DNA of 64,000 nucleotides from Limiplasma sp036645955 (lineage in GTDB: Bacteria > Bacillota > Clostridia > Christensenellales > Aristaeellaceae): positions 37,200-101,199 of the forward strand of contig JAVXND010000004.1 in the NCBI GenBank assembly GCA_036645955.1, written 5' to 3'. Both the position numbers and the translations under genes were made by a program. Below are positions 15,558 through 25,028 of the stretch, piece after piece. How positions within the stretch are numbered: position 1 is the first letter of the stretch; each line of letters starts with the position of its first letter. The notes under the pieces were generated by a model that saw only the letters and a program-made list of their open reading frames with translations, was not told the DNA's origin and made no database searches.

Positions 15558-17063
15558 TTAAGGCTGTGGATTTGTTTCTTCTTGCTCACGAAGCATGCGC
15601 GGTGTTTCGCCAAAGCACTTTTTAAAGTTTTGAATAAAATAAGAAGTGCTTACATAGCCAACCATCGCCGCCACTTCATTCACACTCATTTCAGTGCTTA
15701 ACAGCAGTTCCTTTGCTTTGCGCATGCGCACAGATAGCAGATACTTTGAAAACCCAACGCCCGTTTCCGCTTTGAAAAGGCGGCTTAAATAATTGGGGTT
15801 CATGTAGTATTTTGTAGCCGCCAATTCGTTAAGGGACAAATCGCAAAAGTAGTTGGACTGTAAAAAAGCTTTCATTTCCTCGATCAAGCTATCTGTTTGC
15901 GGATTGGGTGCGGCTTTTGCGGGCACAAGCAGGCTTTCCAGATAATCCAGCAATTGCTGTTTGCTTTCAAAGTCATCCAGCTTACGCGGCACTTGAATAT
16001 CGCCTTTTTCAAGGCTCATGCTCAGGCACAGGCTAAGCAAATCACAATACAGCTGTTCCAAGCCATCGGGGGTAAGGGCTGGGTAGGAACGAAGCTTTTG
16101 CGCTAAAAGCTCCTCAAGCCCCTCCAAACGGCCAAGCATCAGCTTGCCGTGCAGCAGGCGAAGCTCGTCGGCAGAAAGCGGGCGTTTGGTTGGTTCCAAG
16201 GGTCTTATATAAGGAAAGCTTCGTTCCTTGGGGTAAGCAATGCGCAGGTTCAGCGCCGATTTTGCTTGTGCAAAGCACTGCGGCATTTCCGCAGGCTCTA
16301 CCGTAGGCAAGCCATAGCCTGCCATCAGCACAAGACCCTTCGCCCTTGCTGTTTCCATGCTCAGTTTAAGCAAGTCCTCCCCTACCTGCTTGGTAAACAA
16401 AGCCATGGGGCGTTCCTCATAATTGCATAACAGCAGCATCCACCACCCTTTGCGAAGCATGTCGCCATACAAAAGCACGTCCTTTGAAAAAACCTGCTCA
16501 ACCATTTTGCGCAGTGCTTGATATTCTATCTCTTTACAGTACAGCGCCGCCGTTATATAGCCCTTTTGAAGCACCTCGTCAGGCACCAAAGCACAAGGCT
16601 CTGCGCCCTCCGTGCCCGATAAATAGCGCATCATTCGAAAGCAATTGCCTACGTACTGCATTTCGGATTGCTTTTGTTTTTCACGGCCTTCGGTTCCAAA
16701 CAGCTTTTGAACGCCCTCTAAGGATGCCACCAATTCTTCTTTTTTTAATGGCTTTAACAGGTAGCGAAACACCCCGTTGGCTATGGCCTTTTGTGCATAT
16801 TCAAATTCTGCATAGCCTGTGACCAATATGGTTTTAACCGTCGGATATTCCGCATGCACCGTCTGCGCAAGCTGTAAACCATCTGCGCCTGGCATTCGAA
16901 TGTCCAAAATCAACACATCTACCGCCGTCTGTGCAAGCAATGTAAGCACGCGCGCCCCATTGGCGCAAAGCTCCACAATTTGGGATTGGGGATCCCATTC
17001 CAGCACCATTTTTTCAACAGCCTTACGCGCATAAAACACATCATCCGCAATGATAAAACGCAT
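15558..17063 (-). CDS. YesN-type response regulator (receiver plus AraC DNA-binding domain)
   Basis: 501 aa. An N-terminal receiver has acidic residues at 7-8, phospho-acceptor Asp54 in LILDIRMPGADG, and Lys in the LLKPLKKEEL loop. A long middle segment is followed by a C-terminal AraC/XylS double HTH at about residues 400-495 (LSRLFKAETGVGFSKYLLSVR, MVGYVSTSYFIQNFKK). It is 3 bp from the kinase gene, so they are cotranscribed. It likely activates the sugar-uptake operon just downstream. Confidence 0.92.
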   Translation of the reverse strand: MRFIIADDVFYARKAVEKMVLEWDPQSQIVELCANGARVLTLLAQTAVDVLILDIRMPGADGLQLAQTVHAEYPTVKTILVTGYAEFEYAQKAIANGVFRYLLKPLKKEELVASLEGVQKLFGTEGREKQKQSEMQYVGNCFRMMRYLSGTEGAEPCALVPDEVLQKGYITAALYCKEIEYQALRKMVEQVFSKDVLLYGDMLRKGWWMLLLCNYEERPMALFTKQVGEDLLKLSMETARAKGLVLMAGYGLPTVEPAEMPQCFAQAKSALNLRIAYPKERSFPYIRPLEPTKRPLSADELRLLHGKLMLGRLEGLEELLAQKLRSYPALTPDGLEQLYCDLLSLCLSMSLEKGDIQVPRKLDDFESKQQLLDYLESLLVPAKAAPNPQTDSLIEEMKAFLQSNYFCDLSLNELAATKYYMNPNYLSRLFKAETGVGFSKYLLSVRMRKAKELLLSTEMSVNEVAAMVGYVSTSYFIQNFKKCFGETPRMLREQEETNPQP

Positions 17064-17065
17064 GC

Positions 17066-18856
17066 TTAGCCCTCCTTCATTGTGTGGTAGGGGATGGTAA
17101 CCGTAACAGTGGTGCCCTCCCCTTCGCGGCTATCCACCCACAGACCGTAGCTTTCGCCAAAATACGCTCGCAAGCGTAGGTTTACGTTGAGCATGCCAAT
17201 ATTGCCCTCATCCGCTTCGCCATCAGGCGCTTCATTGGGGTGGGCGCAACGCGCTTGCAGTAGCAGGAGCTTGTCGGGCGGAATGCCCGCGCCATCATCT
17301 GCAACCGTGATGATTAGGTTTTGCGCCTGAGGATAAGCCGCTATGCATATTTTTCCATCCCCCGTGCTTTTGGCAAAGCCATGCTGAAAGCAATTTTCCA
17401 CCAAGGGCTGTAACAGAAATTTGGGAAGCTGCTGCTGCTGAACCAAGGGGTCAATGTTATACACCACTTCAAGCTCTCCGTTCATGCACATGCGTTGAAT
17501 ATGAATGTAACGTTCTACCTGCATCACCTCTTCCTTCAGCATCACATGCATTCCCCCGCTGATGCCGTAGCGGAACAAATCCCCCAGGCTGGTGGCAATA
17601 TCGGAAATTTCGGGCACATCCTCCAATTCCGCTATGGAGGTGATGAGGTTTAAGGTGTTGTATAAAAAGTGCGGGTTGATTTGGCTTTGCAGCATTTGAA
17701 TTTGTGCCTTGCGCTGCATGTCTTTGGATTCATATTCCCGCAGAATGCTTTCGTGCAGCTTATGAACCATTTGGTTAAAGCCTTGAATCAGCTCGCCCAT
17801 ATCATCCTGACGCTGTACAAGCTCCGTAATGGGCTGCAAATCGCCCTGCTCCACCCGCTTCATACCCGTTTGAAGCACGCGTATGGGCTTGGTCATGGCA
17901 ATGGAAAGCACAAAGCTAACGGCCGCAAAAACCACCAGCATCAAAAACACCGTCATCAAATAAAACATCAGCCCATGGTAAACCTGTATATTCACCGTTT
18001 GAATGGGTACATAGTTCAGAATCGTCAAATCAAACGGCTTACAATGCGTTGCCGCGCACAGAAAGCGCTCGCCCTGAACCGCTATTTCAAAAAGGGTGCT
18101 CGCCTTGTGTGCAGGCAAAGCTTCACGCCGCATCATTTCCGCACAGATGCTCTCGCCTATGGAGGCAGAATTTCCCTCGTTTTGAAACAAAACGGAACCG
18201 TTTTGAACCGCTAAGGTGTTTACCTGCTGGCCAAAGGTAAGCACGTCAAAGTTTTTGGCCAGCTTTTTCATATCAATATTGATAAAGCCATAGCCCACCG
18301 AATGAAAGGTATAGCTGCTTAGTATTTGAAAAGCGTAGGTGATTGTTTGCACATTTTGTTGGTTGATCACCGTATGATAGGCGGGCGTTACATAGGTTCT
18401 GGCATTGTTTTTCTGCATATGGTGTACAATTTGCTTAAGCCCGTCCAGATAATCCTGATGGTAGCCCGCGCCGCTGAAAATTTGTCCCGAGTGGGTCAGA
18501 TAGGCAATGCTTGATAAATTGGGGTTTACCTTCACCGATAGCACGTTCTTTTTAAGCTCCCGAAGCGTTGCTACATATTCAGCGCGTCCCATGTAAAAAT
18601 CGTTTTCCACAGCCGTGATCATGTCCTGATTCACCAAGTACATGGCGGATGAATAACGGATGTCCTGCATAACGTCGGTCAACTTGCCGTTGATGATTTC
18701 ATTGGCCTGCAAAAGAATTTCGCCGTGCCTTGTGTTTTCATCCTCCGCTGTTTTGTTCATGAGCACCACAAAAAGTATGGTAAGCAGCAGCAGTACGAGC
18801 AGCACATAGGTAATTAAGATTTTTCGCTGCATGGGAATCCTTTTATACCATCGCAT
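17066..18856 (-). CDS. YesM-type sensor histidine kinase
   Basis: 596 aa. Membrane helices at about 13-33 and 296-320 flank a roughly 260-residue extracellular sensor domain. A HAMP region follows (about 320-375), then the His_kinase domain with QINPHFLYNTLN (His396) and an HATPase_c domain with NCFQHGF and DDGAGIP. This is the family that pairs with AraC-type regulators to control carbohydrate uptake. ATG 18856 lies just after AGGGGGG. The sensor presumably responds to the sugar or to the sugar-bound binding protein. Confidence 0.92.
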   Translation of the reverse strand: MRWYKRIPMQRKILITYVLLVLLLLTILFVVLMNKTAEDENTRHGEILLQANEIINGKLTDVMQDIRYSSAMYLVNQDMITAVENDFYMGRAEYVATLRELKKNVLSVKVNPNLSSIAYLTHSGQIFSGAGYHQDYLDGLKQIVHHMQKNNARTYVTPAYHTVINQQNVQTITYAFQILSSYTFHSVGYGFINIDMKKLAKNFDVLTFGQQVNTLAVQNGSVLFQNEGNSASIGESICAEMMRREALPAHKASTLFEIAVQGERFLCAATHCKPFDLTILNYVPIQTVNIQVYHGLMFYLMTVFLMLVVFAAVSFVLSIAMTKPIRVLQTGMKRVEQGDLQPITELVQRQDDMGELIQGFNQMVHKLHESILREYESKDMQRKAQIQMLQSQINPHFLYNTLNLITSIAELEDVPEISDIATSLGDLFRYGISGGMHVMLKEEVMQVERYIHIQRMCMNGELEVVYNIDPLVQQQQLPKFLLQPLVENCFQHGFAKSTGDGKICIAAYPQAQNLIITVADDGAGIPPDKLLLLQARCAHPNEAPDGEADEGNIGMLNVNLRLRAYFGESYGLWVDSREGEGTTVTVTIPYHTMKEG

Positions 18857-18876
18857 TTCATCCCCCCTATCCTTTC

Positions 18877-18905
18877 AGTGTAATAAAGTCATTGTGCGAA
18901 GTCAA
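18877..18905 (-). promoter_or_regulatory. Promoter of the kinase/regulator operon
   Basis: Minus strand TTGACT (18900-18905), 17 nt, TACACT (18877-18882), 20 bp before the kinase start. Confidence 0.65.
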
Positions 18906-18964
18906 TCACCCTGCGCAAAAAGTAAGGTTTCGAGCATACAAAACTGACCTTTTTGCCATTGGGT

Positions 18965-18993
18965 TTGCGCCCATACAAAGCATTTGCTATAAT
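18965..18993 (+). promoter_or_regulatory. Promoter of the GH13 gene
   Basis: TTGCGC (18965-18970), 17 nt, TATAAT (18988-18993), 34 bp before the ATG at 19028. It diverges from the kinase promoter across a gap of about 60 bp. Confidence 0.7.
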
Positions 18994-19027
18994 GCAAGCA
19001 TATTCAAGCAAATGGAGGTCATTCCTG

Positions 19028-20692
19028 ATGAATGAAGCATGGTGGAAGGAAGCGGTGGTCTATCAAATCTACCCGCGCAGTTTTATGGATAGCAACGGGG
19101 ACGGTATAGGCGATTTGCAAGGGATCCTTCAGCGTCTGGACTATCTGCAAGAGCTGGGCATAACCGTCATCTGGCTTTCACCGATTTACCAATCCCCCAA
19201 CGATGATAACGGTTACGACATCAGTGATTACTGCAAGATCATGACGGAATTTGGCACCATGGCAGAATTTGACGAATTGCTCACCCAGCTTCACAGCCGC
19301 GGCATTAAGCTGATGATGGATTTGGTGGTCAACCACACCAGCGATGAGCATCCATGGTTTCAATCTGCCATAGCCGATCCCCACAGCCCTTACCGTGATT
19401 ATTATTTTTTCCGCGATGGCAAGAATGGGCATGAGCCAAACAACTGGGCCAGCCATTTTGGGTTTTCCGCGTGGCAGCGGGAGCCAAGGTTTGGGCAGTA
19501 CTTTTTGCATCTCTACACCAAAAAACAGCCCGACCTCAATTGGGATTGCCCCGCCGTGCGGGAAGAGGTGTACCGCATCATGGAATTTTGGCGCGACAAG
19601 GGCATTGACGGCTTCCGAATGGATGTCATCAACTATATTTCAAAGGTTGCAAAGCTGCCTGATATGCCGGGGGATGGTCTGCAATTGGCCAGCCCGTTTT
19701 TTGCCAACGGCCCTCATGTGCATGCGTATTTGCAGGAGATGAATCAACGCGTGCTCAAGGGGCATTCCCTGATGACCGTAGGCGAAATGGTTTCCGTTAC
19801 CACACAGCAAGCAAGGCAATATACACAAGAGGATCATCACGAGCTAAACATGGTATTCACCTTTGAGCACATGTACTTAGATGCCATCGGCGAGGACAAA
19901 TGGAAAACACGCCCATGGCAGCTTCGGGAGCTCAAGCAGGTCTTTGGCAAATGGCAAAAGGACTTGGCGGACGGCTGTTGGAACAGCCTATACCTTAACA
20001 ATCACGATCAGGCGCGCATGGTCAGCCGTTTTGGAAACGACCGTGAGTTCCGCGCGGAAAGCGCGAAGCTGTTGGCTACCTTTTTGCACACCTTGCAGGG
20101 CACGCCCTTTGTGTACCAAGGCGAGGAGCTGGGCATGACCAACATCCGCTTTCAGTACATAGAGGAATATCAGGATGTGGATACCTTGAACCACTACCAT
20201 GAAGCCGTAACCCTGCAAGGGCAGGATCCGCAAGCCGTTATGCAGAGCATTTATTGGAAGGGGCGTGACAACGCACGCACGCCCATGCAATGGGACAATA
20301 CGCCAAATGCAGGTTTTACCACAGGCAAGCCGTGGCTCAGCGTAAACCCCAACTATACAGAAATCAACGCGCAAGCACAAAGGAAGGACGAGCAAAGCGT
20401 TCTATGCTATTATCGCCAGCTGATTGCCCTGCGAAAAACGCACAAGGTAATGGTTTATGGGGATTATGAGCCTATTTGTGAGGATGACCCCAAGCTTTAT
20501 GCCTATTTACGCCGCTACCAAAATCAATGCTTGCTTGTTTTACTGCATTTTGGAACCACGGAAGCAAGCTTTCAGCTGCCTGACGGCGTTGTGCGCGGCA
20601 ATGAAACCCTTCTGATTAGCAACTATGCCGCTCGTCCCCTATCCAGCAGAATCACGCTCCGCCCTTATGAAGCACAGGTGTGGATTGGGTAG
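19028..20692 (+). CDS. GH13 oligo-1,6-glucosidase
   Basis: 554 aa. Starts MNEAWWKEAVVYQIYPRSF, the typical GH13 oligoglucosidase opening. The catalytic triad is visible: nucleophile Asp199 in GFRMDV, acid Glu253 in VGEMVS, and Asp327 in NNHDQ. Val200 directly after the nucleophile is the residue linked to alpha-1,6 preference in this subfamily, so isomaltose/isomalto-oligosaccharides are likely substrates. No PTS gene is nearby, which argues against trehalose-6-phosphate hydrolase. ATG 19028 has GGAGG 9 nt upstream; the longer frame would begin before the promoter. Cytoplasmic, no signal peptide. Confidence 0.93.
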   Translation: MNEAWWKEAVVYQIYPRSFMDSNGDGIGDLQGILQRLDYLQELGITVIWLSPIYQSPNDDNGYDISDYCKIMTEFGTMAEFDELLTQLHSRGIKLMMDLVVNHTSDEHPWFQSAIADPHSPYRDYYFFRDGKNGHEPNNWASHFGFSAWQREPRFGQYFLHLYTKKQPDLNWDCPAVREEVYRIMEFWRDKGIDGFRMDVINYISKVAKLPDMPGDGLQLASPFFANGPHVHAYLQEMNQRVLKGHSLMTVGEMVSVTTQQARQYTQEDHHELNMVFTFEHMYLDAIGEDKWKTRPWQLRELKQVFGKWQKDLADGCWNSLYLNNHDQARMVSRFGNDREFRAESAKLLATFLHTLQGTPFVYQGEELGMTNIRFQYIEEYQDVDTLNHYHEAVTLQGQDPQAVMQSIYWKGRDNARTPMQWDNTPNAGFTTGKPWLSVNPNYTEINAQAQRKDEQSVLCYYRQLIALRKTHKVMVYGDYEPICEDDPKLYAYLRRYQNQCLLVLLHFGTTEASFQLPDGVVRGNETLLISNYAARPLSSRITLRPYEAQVWIG

Positions 20693-20698
20693 CGGGTT

Positions 20699-20736
20699 AG
20701 CAAAAGGCAGTACATGAAAGTGTACTGCCTTTTGCT
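20699..20736. terminator. Bidirectional terminator between GH13 and trpB2
   Basis: 16-nt arms AGCAAAAGGCAGTACA and TGTACTGCCTTTTGCT are perfectly complementary, with a 6-nt loop TGAAAG. It lies between convergent genes and starts 7 nt after the GH13 stop. Confidence 0.9.
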
Positions 20737-20798
20737 ATTGAGGTATCGCATACAACACACCATACCGCACGGAACGGTCAAGACCGTTCCCAGCAAAA

Positions 20799-22163
20799 TC
20801 ATCCGATTTGGGGCAAACCGTCCAACGCCGCTTTGAGTTCCGCATCCGTCGGTTCCGAATCACTCATCAGCCCATCGTTGTACTTGCCATAGGCATACAT
20901 GTCAAAATAGCCCGTGCCCGTTAGCCCAAAGAGTATGGTTTTGGCCTCGCCTGTTTCCTTACAGCGTATGGCTTCATCCATTGCCACACGAATGGCGTGA
21001 CTGCTTTCTGGCGCGGGCAAAATGCCCTCGCAACGCGCAAATTGCTCTGCCGCCTCAAACACGCTTGTTTGCTCCACCGCACGCGCCTCCATCAGGCCAT
21101 CTGCGTACAACTGGCTGAGCACACTGCTCATGCCGTGGTAGCGCAAGCCGCCTGCATGGCTTGCCGAAGGAATAAAGCCGCTGCCCAGCGTGTACATTTT
21201 CGCAAGCGGACACACCATGCCCGTATCGCAATAGTCATAGGCAAATTGACCGCGTGTAAAGCTAGGACAGCTCCTAGGCTCCACCGCAATGAACTGATAA
21301 TCTGCCTCGCCGCGGATTTTTTCACCCATGAAGGGGCTGATCAATCCGCCCAAATTGCTGCCGCCGCCCGCACAGCCAATAATGACATCGGGATGAATGC
21401 CGTACTTGTCCATGGCGGTTTTGGTTTCAAGGCCGATAATGGTTTGATGCACCAGCACCTGCGAAAGCACGCTGCCCAGCACATAGCGGAAGCCATCGGT
21501 GGACGTGGCCGCTTCCACCGCTTCGCTAATGGCACAGCCCAAGCTGCCAGGCGTGCCCGGATGCTTTTGCAAAATGGCGCGCCCAACCTTTGTATCCATG
21601 CTAGGGGACGGGGTTACGCTAGCGCCGTAGGTGCGCATCACCTCACGGCGAAAGGGCTTTTGCTCATAGCTGCACTTGACCATGAACACCTTGCATTCCA
21701 AATCAAAATACGCGCAAGCCATGGCAAGGGCTGTGCCCCATTGCCCCGCGCCTGTTTCCGTACATACGCCGCGAAGCCCCTGCTGTTTGGCATAGTACGC
21801 CTGCGCAATGGCGCTGTTGAGCTTGTGACTGCCGCTGGTATTGTTGCCCTCAAACTTATAGTAGATTTTAGCGGGCGTATCGAGCTTTTTTTCAAGGCAA
21901 TAAGCACGCACCAAGGGGGACGGACGGTACATTTTATAGAAATTGCGAATGTCCTCTGGAATGTCAAAATAAGCGGTGGTATCGTCTATTTCCTGCTTTG
22001 CAAGCTCATCGCAAAACACAGGGCGGAGGTCATCCACCGTCATGGGCTGAAATGTTGTGGGGTTGAGCAAGGGCGCGGGCTTGCGCTTCATATCAGCGCG
22101 AAGATTGTACCATTGTTTAGGCAGTTCGCTCTCATCAAGATATATCTTGTATGGTATTTCCAT
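20799..22163 (-). CDS. trpB: TrpB2-type tryptophan synthase beta chain
   Basis: 454 aa. The PLP-lysine motif GNNTSGSHKLNSA (Lys near 114) and the phosphate-binding GCAGGGSNLGG are present. The N-terminal IPYKIYLDESELPKQWYN and the overall length match the TrpB2 class rather than standard TrpB1 of about 400 aa. It condenses indole with serine to tryptophan, either as a salvage enzyme or with an unlinked TrpA. No other trp gene is in the window. ATG 22163 is preferred, with GTG 22169 as an alternative; the far-upstream in-frame start lies inside the promoter at 22207-22235. No T-box or trp leader is seen in the short gap. Confidence 0.9.
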   Translation of the reverse strand: MEIPYKIYLDESELPKQWYNLRADMKRKPAPLLNPTTFQPMTVDDLRPVFCDELAKQEIDDTTAYFDIPEDIRNFYKMYRPSPLVRAYCLEKKLDTPAKIYYKFEGNNTSGSHKLNSAIAQAYYAKQQGLRGVCTETGAGQWGTALAMACAYFDLECKVFMVKCSYEQKPFRREVMRTYGASVTPSPSMDTKVGRAILQKHPGTPGSLGCAISEAVEAATSTDGFRYVLGSVLSQVLVHQTIIGLETKTAMDKYGIHPDVIIGCAGGGSNLGGLISPFMGEKIRGEADYQFIAVEPRSCPSFTRGQFAYDYCDTGMVCPLAKMYTLGSGFIPSASHAGGLRYHGMSSVLSQLYADGLMEARAVEQTSVFEAAEQFARCEGILPAPESSHAIRVAMDEAIRCKETGEAKTILFGLTGTGYFDMYAYGKYNDGLMSDSEPTDAELKAALDGLPQIG

Positions 22164-22206
22164 TTTCACAAGTTCCTCCCTTTTGATATCACAGGTCTTG
22201 AAAAGG

Positions 22207-22235
22207 AAGATAGCATAGAATGGGTGGGTTGTCAA
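22207..22235 (-). promoter_or_regulatory. Promoter of trpB2
   Basis: Minus strand TTGACA (22230-22235), 17 nt, TATCTT (22207-22212), about 45 bp before the start codon. Confidence 0.75.
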
Positions 22236-22268
22236 TGGAAAACGAAAGACTGTAGGGCTGAGGCACGG

Positions 22269-25028
22269 TTACCGTTTTTCTCGCGCCCTTTTGGCCTCTA
22301 GCAAAGCATCCGCTGTTTGTGCGGCCGCTTGCTTGCGTGCCTGTTCCTCCGCCTGCCTCCGATCGCGCTTTCGCACAGCCCTGTTCTTCTGAACCGTTTC
22401 CTCCGCCGCACTAGCGGTGCCTGTCTTTTCGCTCTCTGGCTTCTTTTCTTTACCCGTCCAGCGCTTCCACAGCTTGGCGGCTTCCTCCTCCCAAGGCAAT
22501 TTGCGAAGCGCAATGTCTAAAAGAAGCAAGAGCATCGCAAGCGCACAGAGCCATGGAAGCATTTGCTTGCGTGCCTTCGCCATAGGAATGGGCGTGTTCC
22601 ACAGCCCATCCTCCAGGGCAAGCTCTTTGCCGCCCGTTTGCTCGCTGAGCGCGGCCAAATGCATTCCTTCCGTGCTCCGCAGGTCATATTCCTGTGCAAA
22701 GCCCTTCACGGCTCCGCTTTCCTGTGAACGTACCCCTGTATCCCCCATGGTTTGTGTTACGCGCAGTGTATACACGCCCTGCTGGGCGGCCAATGCTTCG
22801 CCCTCAAAAACCCCTGGTTCCACCTCGCTCAACGGAAGCTTCTGCTCCTTGCCCTCTGGCGAAACCACGGTTGCCATGGTCACAAGCTCCGACAATTCCG
22901 TTCCTTGCTCGCTTTCGTTTGCCGTTGCCTGTTCATCCACCGTATAGGTAAGGGTCATTTGGTCGTTGGCTATGGAAGCGGAAAGGGTGCCTTCACGCTG
23001 TGCTGACGGCAATACCTTCGCCACCATACCGCCAAAGAAATTGGGGCCCTGCTCCCAGCGCAAATAGTTTTCGCTCCACGCGCCCTCAGCGTCGCTCGTC
23101 CATGCCAGCACTTTTCCCGCGCCTACGTTCCACCACGCCAGCAACGGATCTTCACGATCGCTTGTAAGCGCCACATTTGCAGTGGATTTTTCAACCGTGC
23201 TTAAATAGCCGTTCAGCATTGGCAAACCCTCATAAGCCGTAAGGGCTGAATTTTCTGTTATGAGCGGCGTGAAGCTTCGGTTTTGAACATAGCTTCCACC
23301 CGCCAGCATGGTTTCCTTTGTAAAGATTTTGGGGATGTTATCAAATTCGTTTGCTTCATAGGCTCGCCCGCCGCCAAGGGTGGACAGCAGCTTCATCAGC
23401 TGTGCATTCGCATCGGAGCCCACCGCCACGGTGGTAAGCGTAATGCCTGATTTGCTCATGGCCAACGCAATTTTTTCAAACCCCACATCCCCAGGTTGGC
23501 CGTCCGAAAGAAAAATCATATGCTTTTGCGGTGTGTTTGTCTCTCTTAATGTATCCAATGCCAAGCTGAGCGGCGAATAAAACGCCGTTCCCCCATCCGC
23601 ACGGAGGGTTCCAATCAAGCTTTGTACAGCGCTCACATTTGCGGCGCTTTGGAAGGGAACCACCCATTTTGCGGCATCGTCAAAGCCAATCACCCCAATT
23701 TGATCCTGCGCTCCAAGCACCTCCACCGCGCGGAGCGCCGCTTCCTTGGCCACTTCAATGCGGGAGGTACCATACTGTCCCATGGTCATGCTCCCCGATT
23801 TATCAATGGCAATGATGAGCGAAAGCGCAGGCATTTGCAATTTGTTGCGCACGTCAATGTTGACTGGCAGCAGCGCTTCTAAAATGCTTCCGCGATAACC
23901 GCCCAGTGCATAGCTGCTATCCCCGCCCAAAACGCAAAGCCCGCGCCCCAATGTGCGCACGGCGGCATCCAGCGCCTGCCATTGCGCCGCAGTAGCCATG
24001 TCAATGTCAATGTTGTTGAGCACAACCGCATCGTAGCTCAAGTAACCGTCAGCATTTGAGGGCAATTCCGCAGGGCTTAACAGGTTCACCTTCATGCCTG
24101 TTGCATCCAACAGCCTGCGCACGTCGGCATTTTGCGAAACCAGCAAAACATTGGGCGCACCCAATACACGCGCGTAGGCGCTCGCGTTGTTATTTCGGCT
24201 TTGAGCATCTCCTTGGCACATCAGCTTTGCTTCATAGTTAACAACGCCCGTTTTTTGAGCAACCTCGGAAAATGCAAAGCGGTTTTCCCCTTTTTGAAGT
24301 GAAACCTCACGCGTAGCGGTGATTTCCCCATTTTGATAGAGTGCAAGCGTGCCGCTCATTTCGCTGTTTGCATCAATCAACACCTGCAATGAAATGCTTT
24401 GCCCCAGATAAGCCTCTTTGGGCGCAAGCAGTTCGCTCATTTGCGCATCCTTTTCTTGAGCGTTGGCAAAGGAAAGCGTATCCACATGCAAGCCATGCGC
24501 GTTTAACAAACGGACGGTGGAAGTGCTCGCCACCGCCTGATCATCGCTTAACACTGTAATACCGCCTGCGCCTTCTGATGGCATCAGGGCACTGGCCAAG
24601 AGCAGTGCATCGTCCAGCAGGCTGGCTGTACCGCCTACGGCCGCATGTGCGCCTGTAAACGCGGGGTTTTCTTGCAGGGGAACCTCCACCATGGCATTTT
24701 GTCCAAAGGCGATCACCCCCGCCTCCTGCCCTGCGGGGAGCTCTGCAAGCGCGGTTTTGAGCTTGCTTTGCATGCTTTGCCTTTGTGCCGCAGTCGAATC
24801 CGATACATCCAACAGCACCCAGCGCGTTACCCTGCCCGACGCAATCAAAACAGAGGGTGCCGCAATGGCCAGCACCAATAGAACGGTTAGCAACAGCCGC
24901 ATCCAAAGGGATACCCGCCGCTTGAGTGAAGGCGCGCGGGTGCGGGTTCTGCGGTCAATCAGCACAACCGCAATCAGCCCTACGGGAATCAACAGTAACG
25001 CCCAAGGGTAGGTAAAATCAAGCCCCAC
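22269..25028 (-). CDS. VWA-domain membrane protein with glutamine-amidotransferase-like domain
   Basis: 919 aa. Two N-terminal membrane helices (about 8-25 and 40-65). An early VWA-like part (WVLLDVSDSTAAQR) is followed by a class-I-amidotransferase-like domain (APNVLLVSQNADVRRLLDAT, then GRGLCVLGGDSSYALGGYRG) and a full VWA domain with the MIDAS motif DKSGSM plus later Thr/Asp ligands (FLSDGQPGD). A last membrane helix lies near residue 810, with a basic, Ala-rich cytoplasmic tail. GTG 25028 has GGGAGG 9 nt upstream and overlaps the BatA-like gene by 11 bp. Last gene of the MoxR/ABC operon. VWA domains bind proteins through a metal ion; the target is unknown. Confidence 0.82.
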   Translation of the reverse strand: MGLDFTYPWALLLIPVGLIAVVLIDRRTRTRAPSLKRRVSLWMRLLLTVLLVLAIAAPSVLIASGRVTRWVLLDVSDSTAAQRQSMQSKLKTALAELPAGQEAGVIAFGQNAMVEVPLQENPAFTGAHAAVGGTASLLDDALLLASALMPSEGAGGITVLSDDQAVASTSTVRLLNAHGLHVDTLSFANAQEKDAQMSELLAPKEAYLGQSISLQVLIDANSEMSGTLALYQNGEITATREVSLQKGENRFAFSEVAQKTGVVNYEAKLMCQGDAQSRNNNASAYARVLGAPNVLLVSQNADVRRLLDATGMKVNLLSPAELPSNADGYLSYDAVVLNNIDIDMATAAQWQALDAAVRTLGRGLCVLGGDSSYALGGYRGSILEALLPVNIDVRNKLQMPALSLIIAIDKSGSMTMGQYGTSRIEVAKEAALRAVEVLGAQDQIGVIGFDDAAKWVVPFQSAANVSAVQSLIGTLRADGGTAFYSPLSLALDTLRETNTPQKHMIFLSDGQPGDVGFEKIALAMSKSGITLTTVAVGSDANAQLMKLLSTLGGGRAYEANEFDNIPKIFTKETMLAGGSYVQNRSFTPLITENSALTAYEGLPMLNGYLSTVEKSTANVALTSDREDPLLAWWNVGAGKVLAWTSDAEGAWSENYLRWEQGPNFFGGMVAKVLPSAQREGTLSASIANDQMTLTYTVDEQATANESEQGTELSELVTMATVVSPEGKEQKLPLSEVEPGVFEGEALAAQQGVYTLRVTQTMGDTGVRSQESGAVKGFAQEYDLRSTEGMHLAALSEQTGGKELALEDGLWNTPIPMAKARKQMLPWLCALAMLLLLLDIALRKLPWEEEAAKLWKRWTGKEKKPESEKTGTASAAEETVQKNRAVRKRDRRQAEEQARKQAAAQTADALLEAKRAREKR

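Noticed and set aside
20997..22301. 434-residue frame antisense to trpB2
   Set aside because: It overlaps a well-supported PLP enzyme with intact motifs; no signal of its own.
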